From contig JAJDAL010000032.1 in NCBI GenBank assembly GCA_029261875.1, forward strand, positions 1-37,500: a stretch of 37,500 nucleotides of DNA. Reading direction: 5' to 3'. The translations under genes were made by a program, and so were the position numbers. The stretch is from Deltaproteobacteria bacterium (GTDB lineage Bacteria; Myxococcota_A; UBA9160; JAJDAL01). Shown one piece after another: positions 27,404-34,325 of the stretch (position 1 is the first letter of the stretch; each line of letters opens with the position of its first letter). A model generated the notes under the pieces. The model was not told where the DNA came from and did no database searches. It worked only from the letters and a program-made list of their open reading frames with translations.

Positions 27404-27788
27404 GCCAGTTACTTCGTGCGGATTCCGCGGCAAAGGGGGTGTGGTAGATCTCGAAGTACAACGCGAGAAATGCGCCGGATCCGACCGCGAACCAGACGAA
27501 CGGGGATCGCGCGCGAGCGGGAACGAAGCGTGCCAGGAGCGCAGCCGCTCCCCAGAGCAATACCCCGTAGGTCAACGCGTGTGCCCACAAGAGGGCTGCC
27601 ATCGGCCAGGCTACGCCGGACCCGTCGACGGCACCCGCATAGGCGATGGTGATGCAGCCCAGGAGGCCCATGCGAACCACCGGAACGTGTCCGTGCACCA
27701 TCACGAAGTAAGGCAAGGGAACCAGCAAGAGGGCAGCGCCCCAGAGCAAGCGCCTTGCGCGTCGGGTGGTCATTTGACCGTAGGACAT
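27387..27788 (-). CDS. Hypothetical membrane protein, four helices
   Basis: A small integral membrane protein of about 133 residues. After a basic start (TTRRARRLLWG) there are four hydrophobic segments, at about 13-32, 36-54, 62-83 and 95-115, separated by short loops with Arg-rich ends on the likely cytoplasmic side. I do not recognise the family. The start is uncertain: ATG at 27788 is used, but ATGs at 27830, 27812 and 27773 are also in frame. The one at 27830 would overlap the start codon of lutA on the other strand, which leaves no space for promoters. Its 3' end overlaps the DUF3604 gene by 17 bases or more, so the two probably form an operon and may act together at the envelope. Confidence 0.65.
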   Translation of the reverse strand: MSYGQMTTRRARRLLWGAALLLVPLPYFVMVHGHVPVVRMGLLGCITIAYAGAVDGSGVAWPMAALLWAHALTYGVLLWGAAALLARFVPARARSPFVWFAVGSGAFLALYFEIYHTPFAAESARSNWLGLFQ

Positions 27789-27828
27789 AGCACCAATTAT
27801 CGTTCGTCTCATAGGGGCAGATTCCAGC

Positions 27829-28584
27829 ATGCGGGTCGCGCTATTCGTACCGTGTTACGTCGATCAACTGCGGCCCTCCGTGGCCCACGCCACACTTGCG
27901 CTGCTCGAACGCTGCGGGTTCGACGTCGATTTTCCGGAAGCGCAAACCTGTTGCGGTCAAGCGCACTTGAATTCGGGTGGCGCGCGCGACGCCCGGGTCC
28001 TGGCGACGCGCTTCCTCGAGATCTTCGCCCCCTACGAAAAGATCGTGTGCCCGAGTGCGAGTTGTGTCGCGACCGTAACCCAACACTACGGGGACCTGTT
28101 GCCCGTATCGCCCGAGCTCCTCGCGATTCGGGCGAAGACGCGGGAACTCAGCGCCTTTCTCGCCACCGAAGTTCCGTCGACTGCATTGCGGGGACGCTGG
28201 CAGGGAAAGATCGGAATTCAACCAAGCTGTCACGGATTGCGGGAGCTGCGCCAGGGGCGCTCGACCGAGCGCAGGGACGGGCATCCGTTCGACCCGCTGC
28301 GCAATCTGCTCGAGAATCTCGAAGGCGCGGAAATCGTCGATCCCGTACGGACCGATGAATGCTGCGGATTCGGGGGTGCATTCTGCGTGGAGGAGCCCGG
28401 CGTGTCGCGCCTGATGGGACTCGATCGCTTGCGCGACCACGAGCGCGCGGGAGCCAGCGTCGTGACTTCGTCGGACGTTTCCTGCTTGCTCCACCTGGAA
28501 GGCTTGGCTCGCCGCGAGCGGGTGCCCCTGGAATTCCGACATGTCGCTGAACTCTTGGAGTGCGCCACGCGTGACCCATCCTGA
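27829..28584 (+). CDS. lutA: L-lactate utilisation protein LutA (CCG-domain Fe-S protein)
   Basis: LutA is a subunit of the LutABC complex that oxidises L-lactate to pyruvate. The 251-residue protein has two cysteine-rich CCG domains, the kind also found in heterodisulfide reductase and glycolate oxidase Fe-S subunits. Key segments are VALFVPCYVD near the start, TCCGQAHLNSG (about 41-51), VCPSASCVA (about 74-82), QPSCHGLREL (about 131) and DECCGFGGAFCV (about 177-188). The ATG at 27829 overlaps an ATG on the opposite strand through CATG. The stop lies 14 bases inside lutB, showing an operon. No LutP permease or LutR regulator is nearby. Confidence 0.94.
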   Translation: MRVALFVPCYVDQLRPSVAHATLALLERCGFDVDFPEAQTCCGQAHLNSGGARDARVLATRFLEIFAPYEKIVCPSASCVATVTQHYGDLLPVSPELLAIRAKTRELSAFLATEVPSTALRGRWQGKIGIQPSCHGLRELRQGRSTERRDGHPFDPLRNLLENLEGAEIVDPVRTDECCGFGGAFCVEEPGVSRLMGLDRLRDHERAGASVVTSSDVSCLLHLEGLARRERVPLEFRHVAELLECATRDPS

Positions 28585-29941
28585 ACGCGCGAACGCGTTT
28601 GCGAACAACGAGGATCGCGCCCGTTGGCACGACCAGGCGCTTTGGTTCGTGCGCGACCGCCGCGATCGAGCGATGCAGGGGTTGCCCGAGTGGGAGGGGC
28701 TACGCGCCGAAGCGGCGCGTATCAAGGGCGAAACGCTGTCGCGCCTGGCGGACCAGCTCGAGAGCTTCGAAGACAACGCCATTGCGAGTGGTGCGAAGGT
28801 TCATTGGGCGGGTGACGCCCGCGAATTCAACGACATCGTGCTCGATCTGCTTCGCACGCGCCGGGTCACGCGCGTCGTCAAGAGCAAGTCGATGTTGACC
28901 GAGGAGTGCCAGCTCAACCCGTGGCTCGAAGCGCACGGTGTCGAAGTCGTGGACACGGATCTCGGTGAACGGATCGTGCAACTTCGGCGCGAGCCTCCCA
29001 GCCACATCGTGTTTCCGGCGATCCACCTTCGCAAGGAAGAGATTGGCGAGACGTTTCACGCGCATCTCGGAAGTCCCAAAGGCCTCGCGGATCCCACGCG
29101 GTTGACCGAGATCGCGCGCGGTGACCTTCGTTCGAAATTTCTCGGCGCCCAGGCGGGAATCACGGGCGTCAACTTTGCGATCGCCGAGACCGGCGGCATC
29201 GTGGTGTGCACGAACGAAGGCAACGCGGATCTGGGAACCGCGCTGCCCCCGATTCACATCGCGTGTATGGGGATCGAAAAGCTCGTTCCCAAGACCGCCG
29301 ACCTGGCGGTGTTCCTCCGCTTGCTCGCGCGCTCGGCCACGGGCCAGGCCATCACCGCATACACCTCGCATTTTCACGGACCCCGCGAGGGCGGCGAACT
29401 CCACATCGTCATCGTCGACAACGGACGCAGTGAAACCCTGGCGAACCCGTCCTTCGCCCGTGCGCTCTCGTGTATCCGCTGCGGCGCGTGCATGAATACC
29501 TGCCCCGTGTTTCGGCGAAGCGGGGGGCACAGCTACGAGGCGACCATTCCCGGGCCGATCGGATCGATTCTGGAACCGGTGCGCGACGCCGCGCGGCACG
29601 CGAGCCTGCCGTTTGCCTGTACCCTGTGTGGCTCCTGCACGGATGTGTGTCCGGTGGCGATCCCGCTGCACCATCAACTCAAAGCCTGGCGCGGCGAGCT
29701 CACCGAGCGCGCGCTGACGGGAAAGTGGAAGCGATTCTGCTTGGCACTTTCCCGAGCCATTTTTGAACGCCCCGGTCTCTACTCCGCCGCGGGGCGACTC
29801 GTCCGTTGGCTGGGTCGGAGGCTGCCCCGTCGCTGGCTCTACGGGAAGGCCAATACCTGGGGAATCGCTCGCGAACTACCGGAATTCCCGTCGGAGAGTT
29901 TTCGCGAGCGATACCGGCGGGAGCGCGCACGTGAGCGCTAG
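28571..29941 (+). CDS. lutB: L-lactate utilisation protein LutB (Fe-S, LUD domain)
   Basis: The 456-residue LutB joins an N-terminal LUD domain to a C-terminal double 4Fe-4S ferredoxin-like unit. The LUD part shows VVKSKSMLTEE, GERIVQL, HIVFPAIH and GITGVNFAIAETGGIVVCTNEGN. The cluster motifs are CIRCGACMNTCPVF (about residue 300) and CTLCGSCTDVCPV (about 355), each with a distant Cys-Pro. The tail is Arg-rich. I use the GTG at 28571, which has TTGGAG suitably placed upstream; an ATG at 28541 in the same frame would add ten residues within lutA. The stop overlaps lutC by 11 bases. LutB is expected to take electrons from lactate oxidation towards the respiratory chain. Confidence 0.94.
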   Translation: MTHPERANAFANNEDRARWHDQALWFVRDRRDRAMQGLPEWEGLRAEAARIKGETLSRLADQLESFEDNAIASGAKVHWAGDAREFNDIVLDLLRTRRVTRVVKSKSMLTEECQLNPWLEAHGVEVVDTDLGERIVQLRREPPSHIVFPAIHLRKEEIGETFHAHLGSPKGLADPTRLTEIARGDLRSKFLGAQAGITGVNFAIAETGGIVVCTNEGNADLGTALPPIHIACMGIEKLVPKTADLAVFLRLLARSATGQAITAYTSHFHGPREGGELHIVIVDNGRSETLANPSFARALSCIRCGACMNTCPVFRRSGGHSYEATIPGPIGSILEPVRDAARHASLPFACTLCGSCTDVCPVAIPLHHQLKAWRGELTERALTGKWKRFCLALSRAIFERPGLYSAAGRLVRWLGRRLPRRWLYGKANTWGIARELPEFPSESFRERYRRERARER

Positions 29942-30509
29942 TCGCGAATCGATCCTCCGACGACTCCGCGAGACCCGCGTACCGCGACACCACCCGGCTG
30001 CGGCTGCGTGGTCCCCCCTTCGGTACGCGGATCCACTCGGGGAATTCGAGCAACGCTTGGAGGTCGCGGGAGGGAGCTGTGTCGAGATCGCGGGACGCGA
30101 CGAACTCGCGGCGGCCCTGGGAGCGCTCGCCCCGTTCCGCGACGCGGAGAAAATCGCTTCGCCCCTGCCCGAAATCCTGTCGACCTGGGACGCCGCCGAT
30201 CCACGAGGGTGGGCGGAACTCGATTTCGCTGTGCTCGAGGGCCAGCTCGCGGTGGCCGAGAGTGGGGCCGTCTGGGTTGCTCCCAGCGACAGCGAACGCT
30301 CGGCGTGTTTCCTGGCGGAGCACCTGGCGCTCGTCGTTCGGCGCGACTCCCTGGTCCACAATCTCCACGAGGCCTACGCGGTACTCGATCCGTCTCGCTC
30401 GGCCTTCGGCTGCTTCATCGCCGGCCCCTCGAAGACCGCGGACATCGAGCAAGCCCTGGTGATCGGCGCCCACGGGCCCCGCTCTTTGGTTGTCGTGTTC
30501 TGGGGGTAG
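29931..30509 (+). CDS. lutC: L-lactate utilisation protein LutC (LUD domain)
   Basis: LutC, 192 residues here, is the third part of the lactate oxidation complex and consists of a LUD domain. Visible features are the N-terminal helix SASRESILRRLR, the central DFAVLEGQLAVAESGAVWVAPSD, which matches the glycine-rich LUD core of this family, HLALVVRRDSLVHNLHEAY, and the closing AGPSKTADIEQALVIGAHGPRSLVVVF. The start is the GTG at 29931, 11 bases inside lutB; sequence open further upstream lies within lutB and is not used. It is the last gene of the lut operon. The gap after it contains the repeat and possible promoter of the TonB operon. Confidence 0.93.
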   Translation: MSASRESILRRLRETRVPRHHPAAAAWSPLRYADPLGEFEQRLEVAGGSCVEIAGRDELAAALGALAPFRDAEKIASPLPEILSTWDAADPRGWAELDFAVLEGQLAVAESGAVWVAPSDSERSACFLAEHLALVVRRDSLVHNLHEAYAVLDPSRSAFGCFIAGPSKTADIEQALVIGAHGPRSLVVVFWG

Positions 30510-30536
30510 ATATGGGACTATTTGCCCCCGGACAAG

Positions 30537-30572
30537 GGCTAAACCCGTTAAACACGTTAAACGTGATAAAGT
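30537..30572 (+). repeat. Four tandem 9-bp units with TAAA core, upstream of TonB operon
   Basis: Four successive 9-mers read GGCTAAACC, CGTTAAACA, CGTTAAACG and TGATAAAGT. TAAA recurs exactly every nine bases at 30540, 30549, 30558 and 30567. The middle two units differ by one base. The array is AT-rich against its surroundings and lies about 55-90 bases before the DUF3450 start. It looks like a cluster of regulator-binding sites. Confidence 0.6.
30553..30565 (+). promoter_or_regulatory. Inverted repeat inside the 9-bp array, possible operator
   Basis: CACGT (30553-30557) and ACGTG (30561-30565) flank TAA and form a perfect 5-bp dyad lying across the middle units of the repeat array. TTAAAC (30557-30562) and TCTAGT (30581-30586), 18 bases apart, are a weak promoter candidate, in which case the dyad would cover the -35 region. 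It does not resemble the usual Fur box. Confidence 0.4.
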
Positions 30573-30626
30573 CCGTCTGATCTAGTCTTTGGCGTCTTTC
30601 GGGGCGTAGCTCGACAGGAGAAAATC

Positions 30627-31403
30627 ATGCAACCCCTTGTTTTGATTGCCCTTGTGGCAGCCGCGTCGCTGGCCATGACCAGCGCTTCCGCATCCGCGGA
30701 ACCCTACGCGGAGTTGGTTCAGGTCGCTCAGGCGGGACAACGCGAGGCGGTGGCCTCCCAGGAAAAGATCGACCAGCTGGCGGACCAAACCCGCAACCTG
30801 ATCGGCGAGTACCGGGGCGTAACGCGGCAAGTCGATTCGCTGCGGATCTACAACGAGCAGCTCGAGCAACTCGTGACCGCCCAAGAAGAAGAAATCGCAT
30901 CCATTGCGAGCGAGATCGAAGGCGTCACCACCGTCGAGCGGGAGATCATGCCGCTCATGAACCGGATGGTAGAAACGTTGGGTTCGTTCGTTGACGCCGA
31001 CGTGCCCTTCCTATTGGAAGAACGCCGGACGCGCGTCACGAAACTTCGCGGCTTGTTGCTTCGCTCGGACGTGACCGTGGCCGAGAAATACCGGCGTCTG
31101 ATGGAAGCGTTCCAGATCGAGAACGACTTTGGTCACACGATCGAGAGCTATCGCACGAAGCTCGAACTCGCTGGTGAAGCGCAGGAAGTCGACATGCTGC
31201 GCGTGGGCCGAGTGGCGTTGTTCTATTTGACCCTCGATGGTGCCGCGTCGGGCACCTGGGATGGAACACAGTTCGCCTCCCTCGACGATCGTCACAACAA
31301 GGAAATCCGGCAGGGGATTCGCGTTGCACGCAAACAGGCACCAGCGAGTCTATTGCGGCTGCCCATCGAGGCGGCCACGCAGGCTGGGGAGTCGGTTGAA
31401 TGA
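30627..31403 (+). CDS. DUF3450 periplasmic coiled-coil protein of a TonB system
   Basis: A 258-residue DUF3450 protein. Residues 1-24 form a signal peptide with probable cleavage after ASA. Residues 30-105 are a coiled coil rich in Gln, Glu, Ile and Val, followed by LLEERRTRVTKLR and a C-terminal domain with YRTKLEL, FYLTLDG and GIRVARKQ. DUF3450 genes are typically the first gene of TonB2-type operons in marine proteobacteria, next to the long ExbB-like protein; the protein probably works in the periplasm with it. AGGAG (30616-30620) gives a good ribosome-binding site six bases before the ATG. The stop overlaps the next gene (ATGA). It starts a six-gene unit. Confidence 0.9.
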   Translation: MQPLVLIALVAAASLAMTSASASAEPYAELVQVAQAGQREAVASQEKIDQLADQTRNLIGEYRGVTRQVDSLRIYNEQLEQLVTAQEEEIASIASEIEGVTTVEREIMPLMNRMVETLGSFVDADVPFLLEERRTRVTKLRGLLLRSDVTVAEKYRRLMEAFQIENDFGHTIESYRTKLELAGEAQEVDMLRVGRVALFYLTLDGAASGTWDGTQFASLDDRHNKEIRQGIRVARKQAPASLLRLPIEAATQAGESVE

Positions 31404-32761
31404 AGCGGGTAATCCTCTTCCTGATCGTCTCTCTGCTGGCCCCGGTTGCGCGCGCGGAGGTGCCGGTGGAATCGAACGCCAAGTCCCTAGACGTGCTGCT
31501 GCGCGAAGTTCGCGAGGGAAAAGCCGCCGATCGCGAATTGAATCGGAAACGAGAAGCGGAGTTCAAGGGTTCGCGCGACCGACAGGCGAGTCTCCTCGAG
31601 AAGGCCAAGGCCGAACGCGTGCGGCTGGAGGCGCGAAGCACGGAACTCGAGGCGAGCTTCCAGACCAACGAACGCGAGCTGGCCGCATTGGAAGAGCAGC
31701 TGACCGAGCGTCTGGGAAGCCTGGGCGAGTTGTTCGGTGTCGTGCGGCAAGTGGCGGGCGACACGCGCGCCGTGGTGCAGAATTCCATCGTCAGCGCCGA
31801 GCACACCGGACGCGAGGCGAACCTCGCCAAGCTGGCCGAGAGCCGCGCGCTTCCCAAGGTCGATGAACTCATCAACCTGTGGTTCGCAATCCAACAGGAG
31901 GCCACGGAATCCGGCAAGGTGGTTCGCTTCACCGCGCCGGTGGTCGGACGCGACGGAAAGGCGGTCGACCAAGAGGTATTGCGGGTGGGGCCCTTCACGG
32001 CGCTCTCGGCCGACGGGTTCCTGCAGTGGGATTCCGAAACGCGTTCGCTCAAGGAACTCTTGCGCCAACCCACCGGGCGATACCTCGACGCGGCCCAGAA
32101 CTTTGCCGCGCACCGTTCGGGTTTGGGCACCGCGCCCATCGACCCCGCCAAGGGAGCGATCCTCGCGGTGGAAGTCGAGCGCCCGAGTATCGGGGAGCAG
32201 ATTCAATTCGGTGGCATCGTGGGTTACGTCATCATCACGATCGGCATCGTGGGCATTCTGCTTTCCGTCTGGCGCTACGCATCGCTGTCAGCGGCGGGGC
32301 GCTCCATGAAGGCGCAGCTCGAAACCGATGGCGCCGACGAGGGCAATCCCCTGGGCCGTGTGCTTTCGGTCTACCAAGCCAATCCTCATGCCAACACCGA
32401 AACCCTCGAACTCAAGCTGGACGAGGCGATTCTGCGCGAGACGCCCAAGATCGAGCGATGGCTTCCGTTGATTCGCGTGGCGTCGGTGATCGCTCCGCTG
32501 CTCGGTTTGTTGGGAACCGTGACGGGAATGATCCAGACCTTTCAGATGATTACGCTGTTCGGAACCGGTGATCCAAAGCTCATGGCGGGGGGCATTTCGG
32601 AAGCGCTGGTGACCACCATGTTGGGTTTGATCGTCGCGATTCCCCTGACCTTCCTGCACAGCGTATTGCGCGATCGCAGCAAGGGGCTGGTCGAGATTCT
32701 CGAAGAACAGGCCGCTGGTCTCGTTGCGCAACGCGCTGAGAAAACCATGGAGTCTGCCTGA
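31400..32761 (+). CDS. TtpC-type long MotA/TolQ/ExbB proton-channel protein
   Basis: A 453-residue ExbB relative with a large extra N-terminal region. It has a signal peptide (to about residue 20, cleavage after ARA), a periplasmic coiled coil (about 30-130) and a small domain to about 265. The channel part follows, with membrane helices at about 272-292 (GIVGYVIITIGIVGILLSVW), 356-378 (IAPLLGLLGTVTGMIQTF) and 396-420 (EALVTTMLGLIVAIPLTF). The pair LLGTVTGM and the Thr-rich third helix are the family signature. This architecture matches TtpC, needed by TonB2 systems of Vibrio. Start and stop both overlap the neighbours (ATGA and TGATG), so it is strictly within the operon. It should help to draw proton-motive force to energise TonB. 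Confidence 0.92.
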   Translation: MKRVILFLIVSLLAPVARAEVPVESNAKSLDVLLREVREGKAADRELNRKREAEFKGSRDRQASLLEKAKAERVRLEARSTELEASFQTNERELAALEEQLTERLGSLGELFGVVRQVAGDTRAVVQNSIVSAEHTGREANLAKLAESRALPKVDELINLWFAIQQEATESGKVVRFTAPVVGRDGKAVDQEVLRVGPFTALSADGFLQWDSETRSLKELLRQPTGRYLDAAQNFAAHRSGLGTAPIDPAKGAILAVEVERPSIGEQIQFGGIVGYVIITIGIVGILLSVWRYASLSAAGRSMKAQLETDGADEGNPLGRVLSVYQANPHANTETLELKLDEAILRETPKIERWLPLIRVASVIAPLLGLLGTVTGMIQTFQMITLFGTGDPKLMAGGISEALVTTMLGLIVAIPLTFLHSVLRDRSKGLVEILEEQAAGLVAQRAEKTMESA

Positions 32762-33285
32762 TGCTGGAACCCTGGTACGCGATCGAAGCCTTCGTCCATC
32801 GCGGCGGGCCGGTGCTCTACGGAATCGCTGCCGTGTTGCTCATCATGTGGACCCTGATCCTGGAACGTTATTGGTATCTACGCTCCGGACATCCCGAAAG
32901 GGTCGCGTGGGCCAAACAACAGTGGAGTGAACGCCGGGATCACACCTCCTGGCACGCCCACCAGATCCGCCGGAGTCTGATTTCACAAGTAGGGTCGAAT
33001 CTGACGAGTGGGATCGGACTGCTCGAATCGCTGATCGGACTCTGCACGTTGCTCGGTCTCCTGGGGACCGTGACCGGAATGATCGAGGTCTTCGACATCA
33101 TGGCGCTCACGGGAAGTTCGAGTGCGCGCCTGATGGCCGACGGGGTTTCGAAAGCCACCATCCCCACCATGGCGGGCATGGTGGCCGCGCTGTCGGGTCT
33201 CTATTTCACCACGGCATTGAAGAGTACGGCGCGGCGCGAGCGGGATCGCGTCGCCGACGTATTGACCCTGGAGCAAGGCACATGA
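32761..33285 (+). CDS. exbB: ExbB-type proton channel protein
   Basis: The second ExbB-like protein, 174 residues and without the N-terminal extension. It has three membrane helices: about 17-35 (GPVLYGIAAVLLIMWTLIL), 91-112 (LCTLLGLLGTVTGMIEVF) and 134-155 (IPTMAGMVAALSGLYFTTAL). The cytoplasmic loop between the first two is short. GLLGTVTGM is the channel signature shared with MotA and TolQ. It would form the pentameric channel with ExbD. The ATG overlaps the previous stop by one base and its stop overlaps exbD (ATGA). Confidence 0.93.
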   Translation: MLEPWYAIEAFVHRGGPVLYGIAAVLLIMWTLILERYWYLRSGHPERVAWAKQQWSERRDHTSWHAHQIRRSLISQVGSNLTSGIGLLESLIGLCTLLGLLGTVTGMIEVFDIMALTGSSSARLMADGVSKATIPTMAGMVAALSGLYFTTALKSTARRERDRVADVLTLEQGT

Positions 33286-33695
33286 GTCGACTGCGACGAA
33301 GAGCGAGTGCGGATGAGGAGAGCGACGTCAATCTGACTCCCATGCTGGACGTCGTCTTCATCCTGTTGATCTTCTTCATCGTGACGGCCTCTTTCGTCAA
33401 GGAGTCGGGGATCGAGGTGAGTCGCCCGGATGCCAGCACGGCGACGCCGCAAAAGCGCGCGAGCATCTTGATCGCCATCGACCAGAACGACGAAGTCTGG
33501 ATCCAGCGTCGACAGATCGACGTGCGCGCGGTGCGGGCCAATGTGGAACGGCTCCTGGCCGAGAACCCGCAGGGCACGGTGGTCATCCAAGCGGACAAAG
33601 ACAGCACGAATGGCACGTTCGTGAAAGTGATGGATCAATCCAAGCTGGCCGGCGCCCCCAATATTGCGATCGCAGCCCGGCCTGCCGAAGAGTGA
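33282..33695 (+). CDS. exbD: ExbD-type biopolymer transport protein
   Basis: ExbD, 137 residues, has a basic N-terminus, then the typical NLTPMLDVVFILLIFFIVTA membrane helix with the proton-carrying Asp23, and a periplasmic domain ending in GAPNIAIAA. The ESGIEVSRPDAS segment after the helix is the part expected to contact TonB. The start overlaps exbB (ATGA); tonB begins 12 bases after the stop. With the two ExbB-like proteins it forms the inner-membrane motor. Confidence 0.94.
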   Translation: MSRLRRRASADEESDVNLTPMLDVVFILLIFFIVTASFVKESGIEVSRPDASTATPQKRASILIAIDQNDEVWIQRRQIDVRAVRANVERLLAENPQGTVVIQADKDSTNGTFVKVMDQSKLAGAPNIAIAARPAEE

Positions 33696-33707
33696 CGGTG
33701 TAGGGAT

Positions 33708-34325
33708 ATGCGGATTCGACGCATCATTGCCTTTTTCTTCGCCGGCGGGATCACGTTCGGGCTGTTCTCGATCATGCAGACCTTGATCGCCGTCGCGACG
33801 GCGCCCGCAGAAGACGAGCTGCGGAGCCAAGCCATCGAGTTCGTGCGGGTCAAGAAAGATTCGGAAACCCGACGCAAAGAGCGACGGCTGCCGAAGAAGG
33901 TCGAACAGGCCAAGGAACCGCCGCCGCCGAACGTGCGAATGGCCCGCGCCCCCAAACCGAATCTGGGCGCCGTCAATGCCAACGTGATTGCTCTGCCGAC
34001 GGGCGATTTGGCCGCGCCCAGCGCAGGCGCGGCTCTATCCGATATGGACGTCGTTCCCCTGGTGCGGATCGCGCCCGAGTATCCGGCGCGTGCGGCGGAA
34101 CGCGGGGTTGCGGGCTGGGTACTGCTCGAATTCACGGTGACGGCCGCGGGAACCGTGCGCGACGTTTCCGTCGTGGACTCGGATCCCCCGCGCACCTTCG
34201 ATCGAGCGGCCAAGAAGGCGGTCAGCCGCTTCAAATATCGTCCGAAGATCGAGAACGGAAAACCCGTAGAGCGACAAGGTGTGCAGATCGTGTTGCGCTT
34301 CGATCCCACGGAGACCGACGGATGA
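33708..34325 (+). CDS. tonB: TonB energy-transducing protein
   Basis: The 205-residue protein has one N-terminal membrane anchor (about 5-28), a short linker with PPPPN near residue 72, and a C-terminal TonB domain from about 120: RIAPEYPARAAERGVAGWVLLEFTV, then GTVRDVSVVDSDPP, FDRAAKKAVSRFKYRP and the final strand GVQIVLRF. That order is the full C-terminal fold that grips the TonB box of outer-membrane receptors. The Pro-rich linker is shorter than in E. coli TonB, as in TonB2-type proteins. The start follows exbD after a 12-base gap and its stop overlaps the TPR gene (ATGA). No receptor gene is in the window, so the cargo is unknown; iron complexes, cobalamin or carbohydrates are options. 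Confidence 0.94.
   Translation: MRIRRIIAFFFAGGITFGLFSIMQTLIAVATAPAEDELRSQAIEFVRVKKDSETRRKERRLPKKVEQAKEPPPPNVRMARAPKPNLGAVNANVIALPTGDLAAPSAGAALSDMDVVPLVRIAPEYPARAAERGVAGWVLLEFTVTAAGTVRDVSVVDSDPPRTFDRAAKKAVSRFKYRPKIENGKPVERQGVQIVLRFDPTETDG

Noticed and set aside
30537..30572. The 9-bp repeats as a CRISPR array or replication iterons
   Set aside because: Units are far too short and have no spacers for CRISPR, and there is no replication gene nearby.
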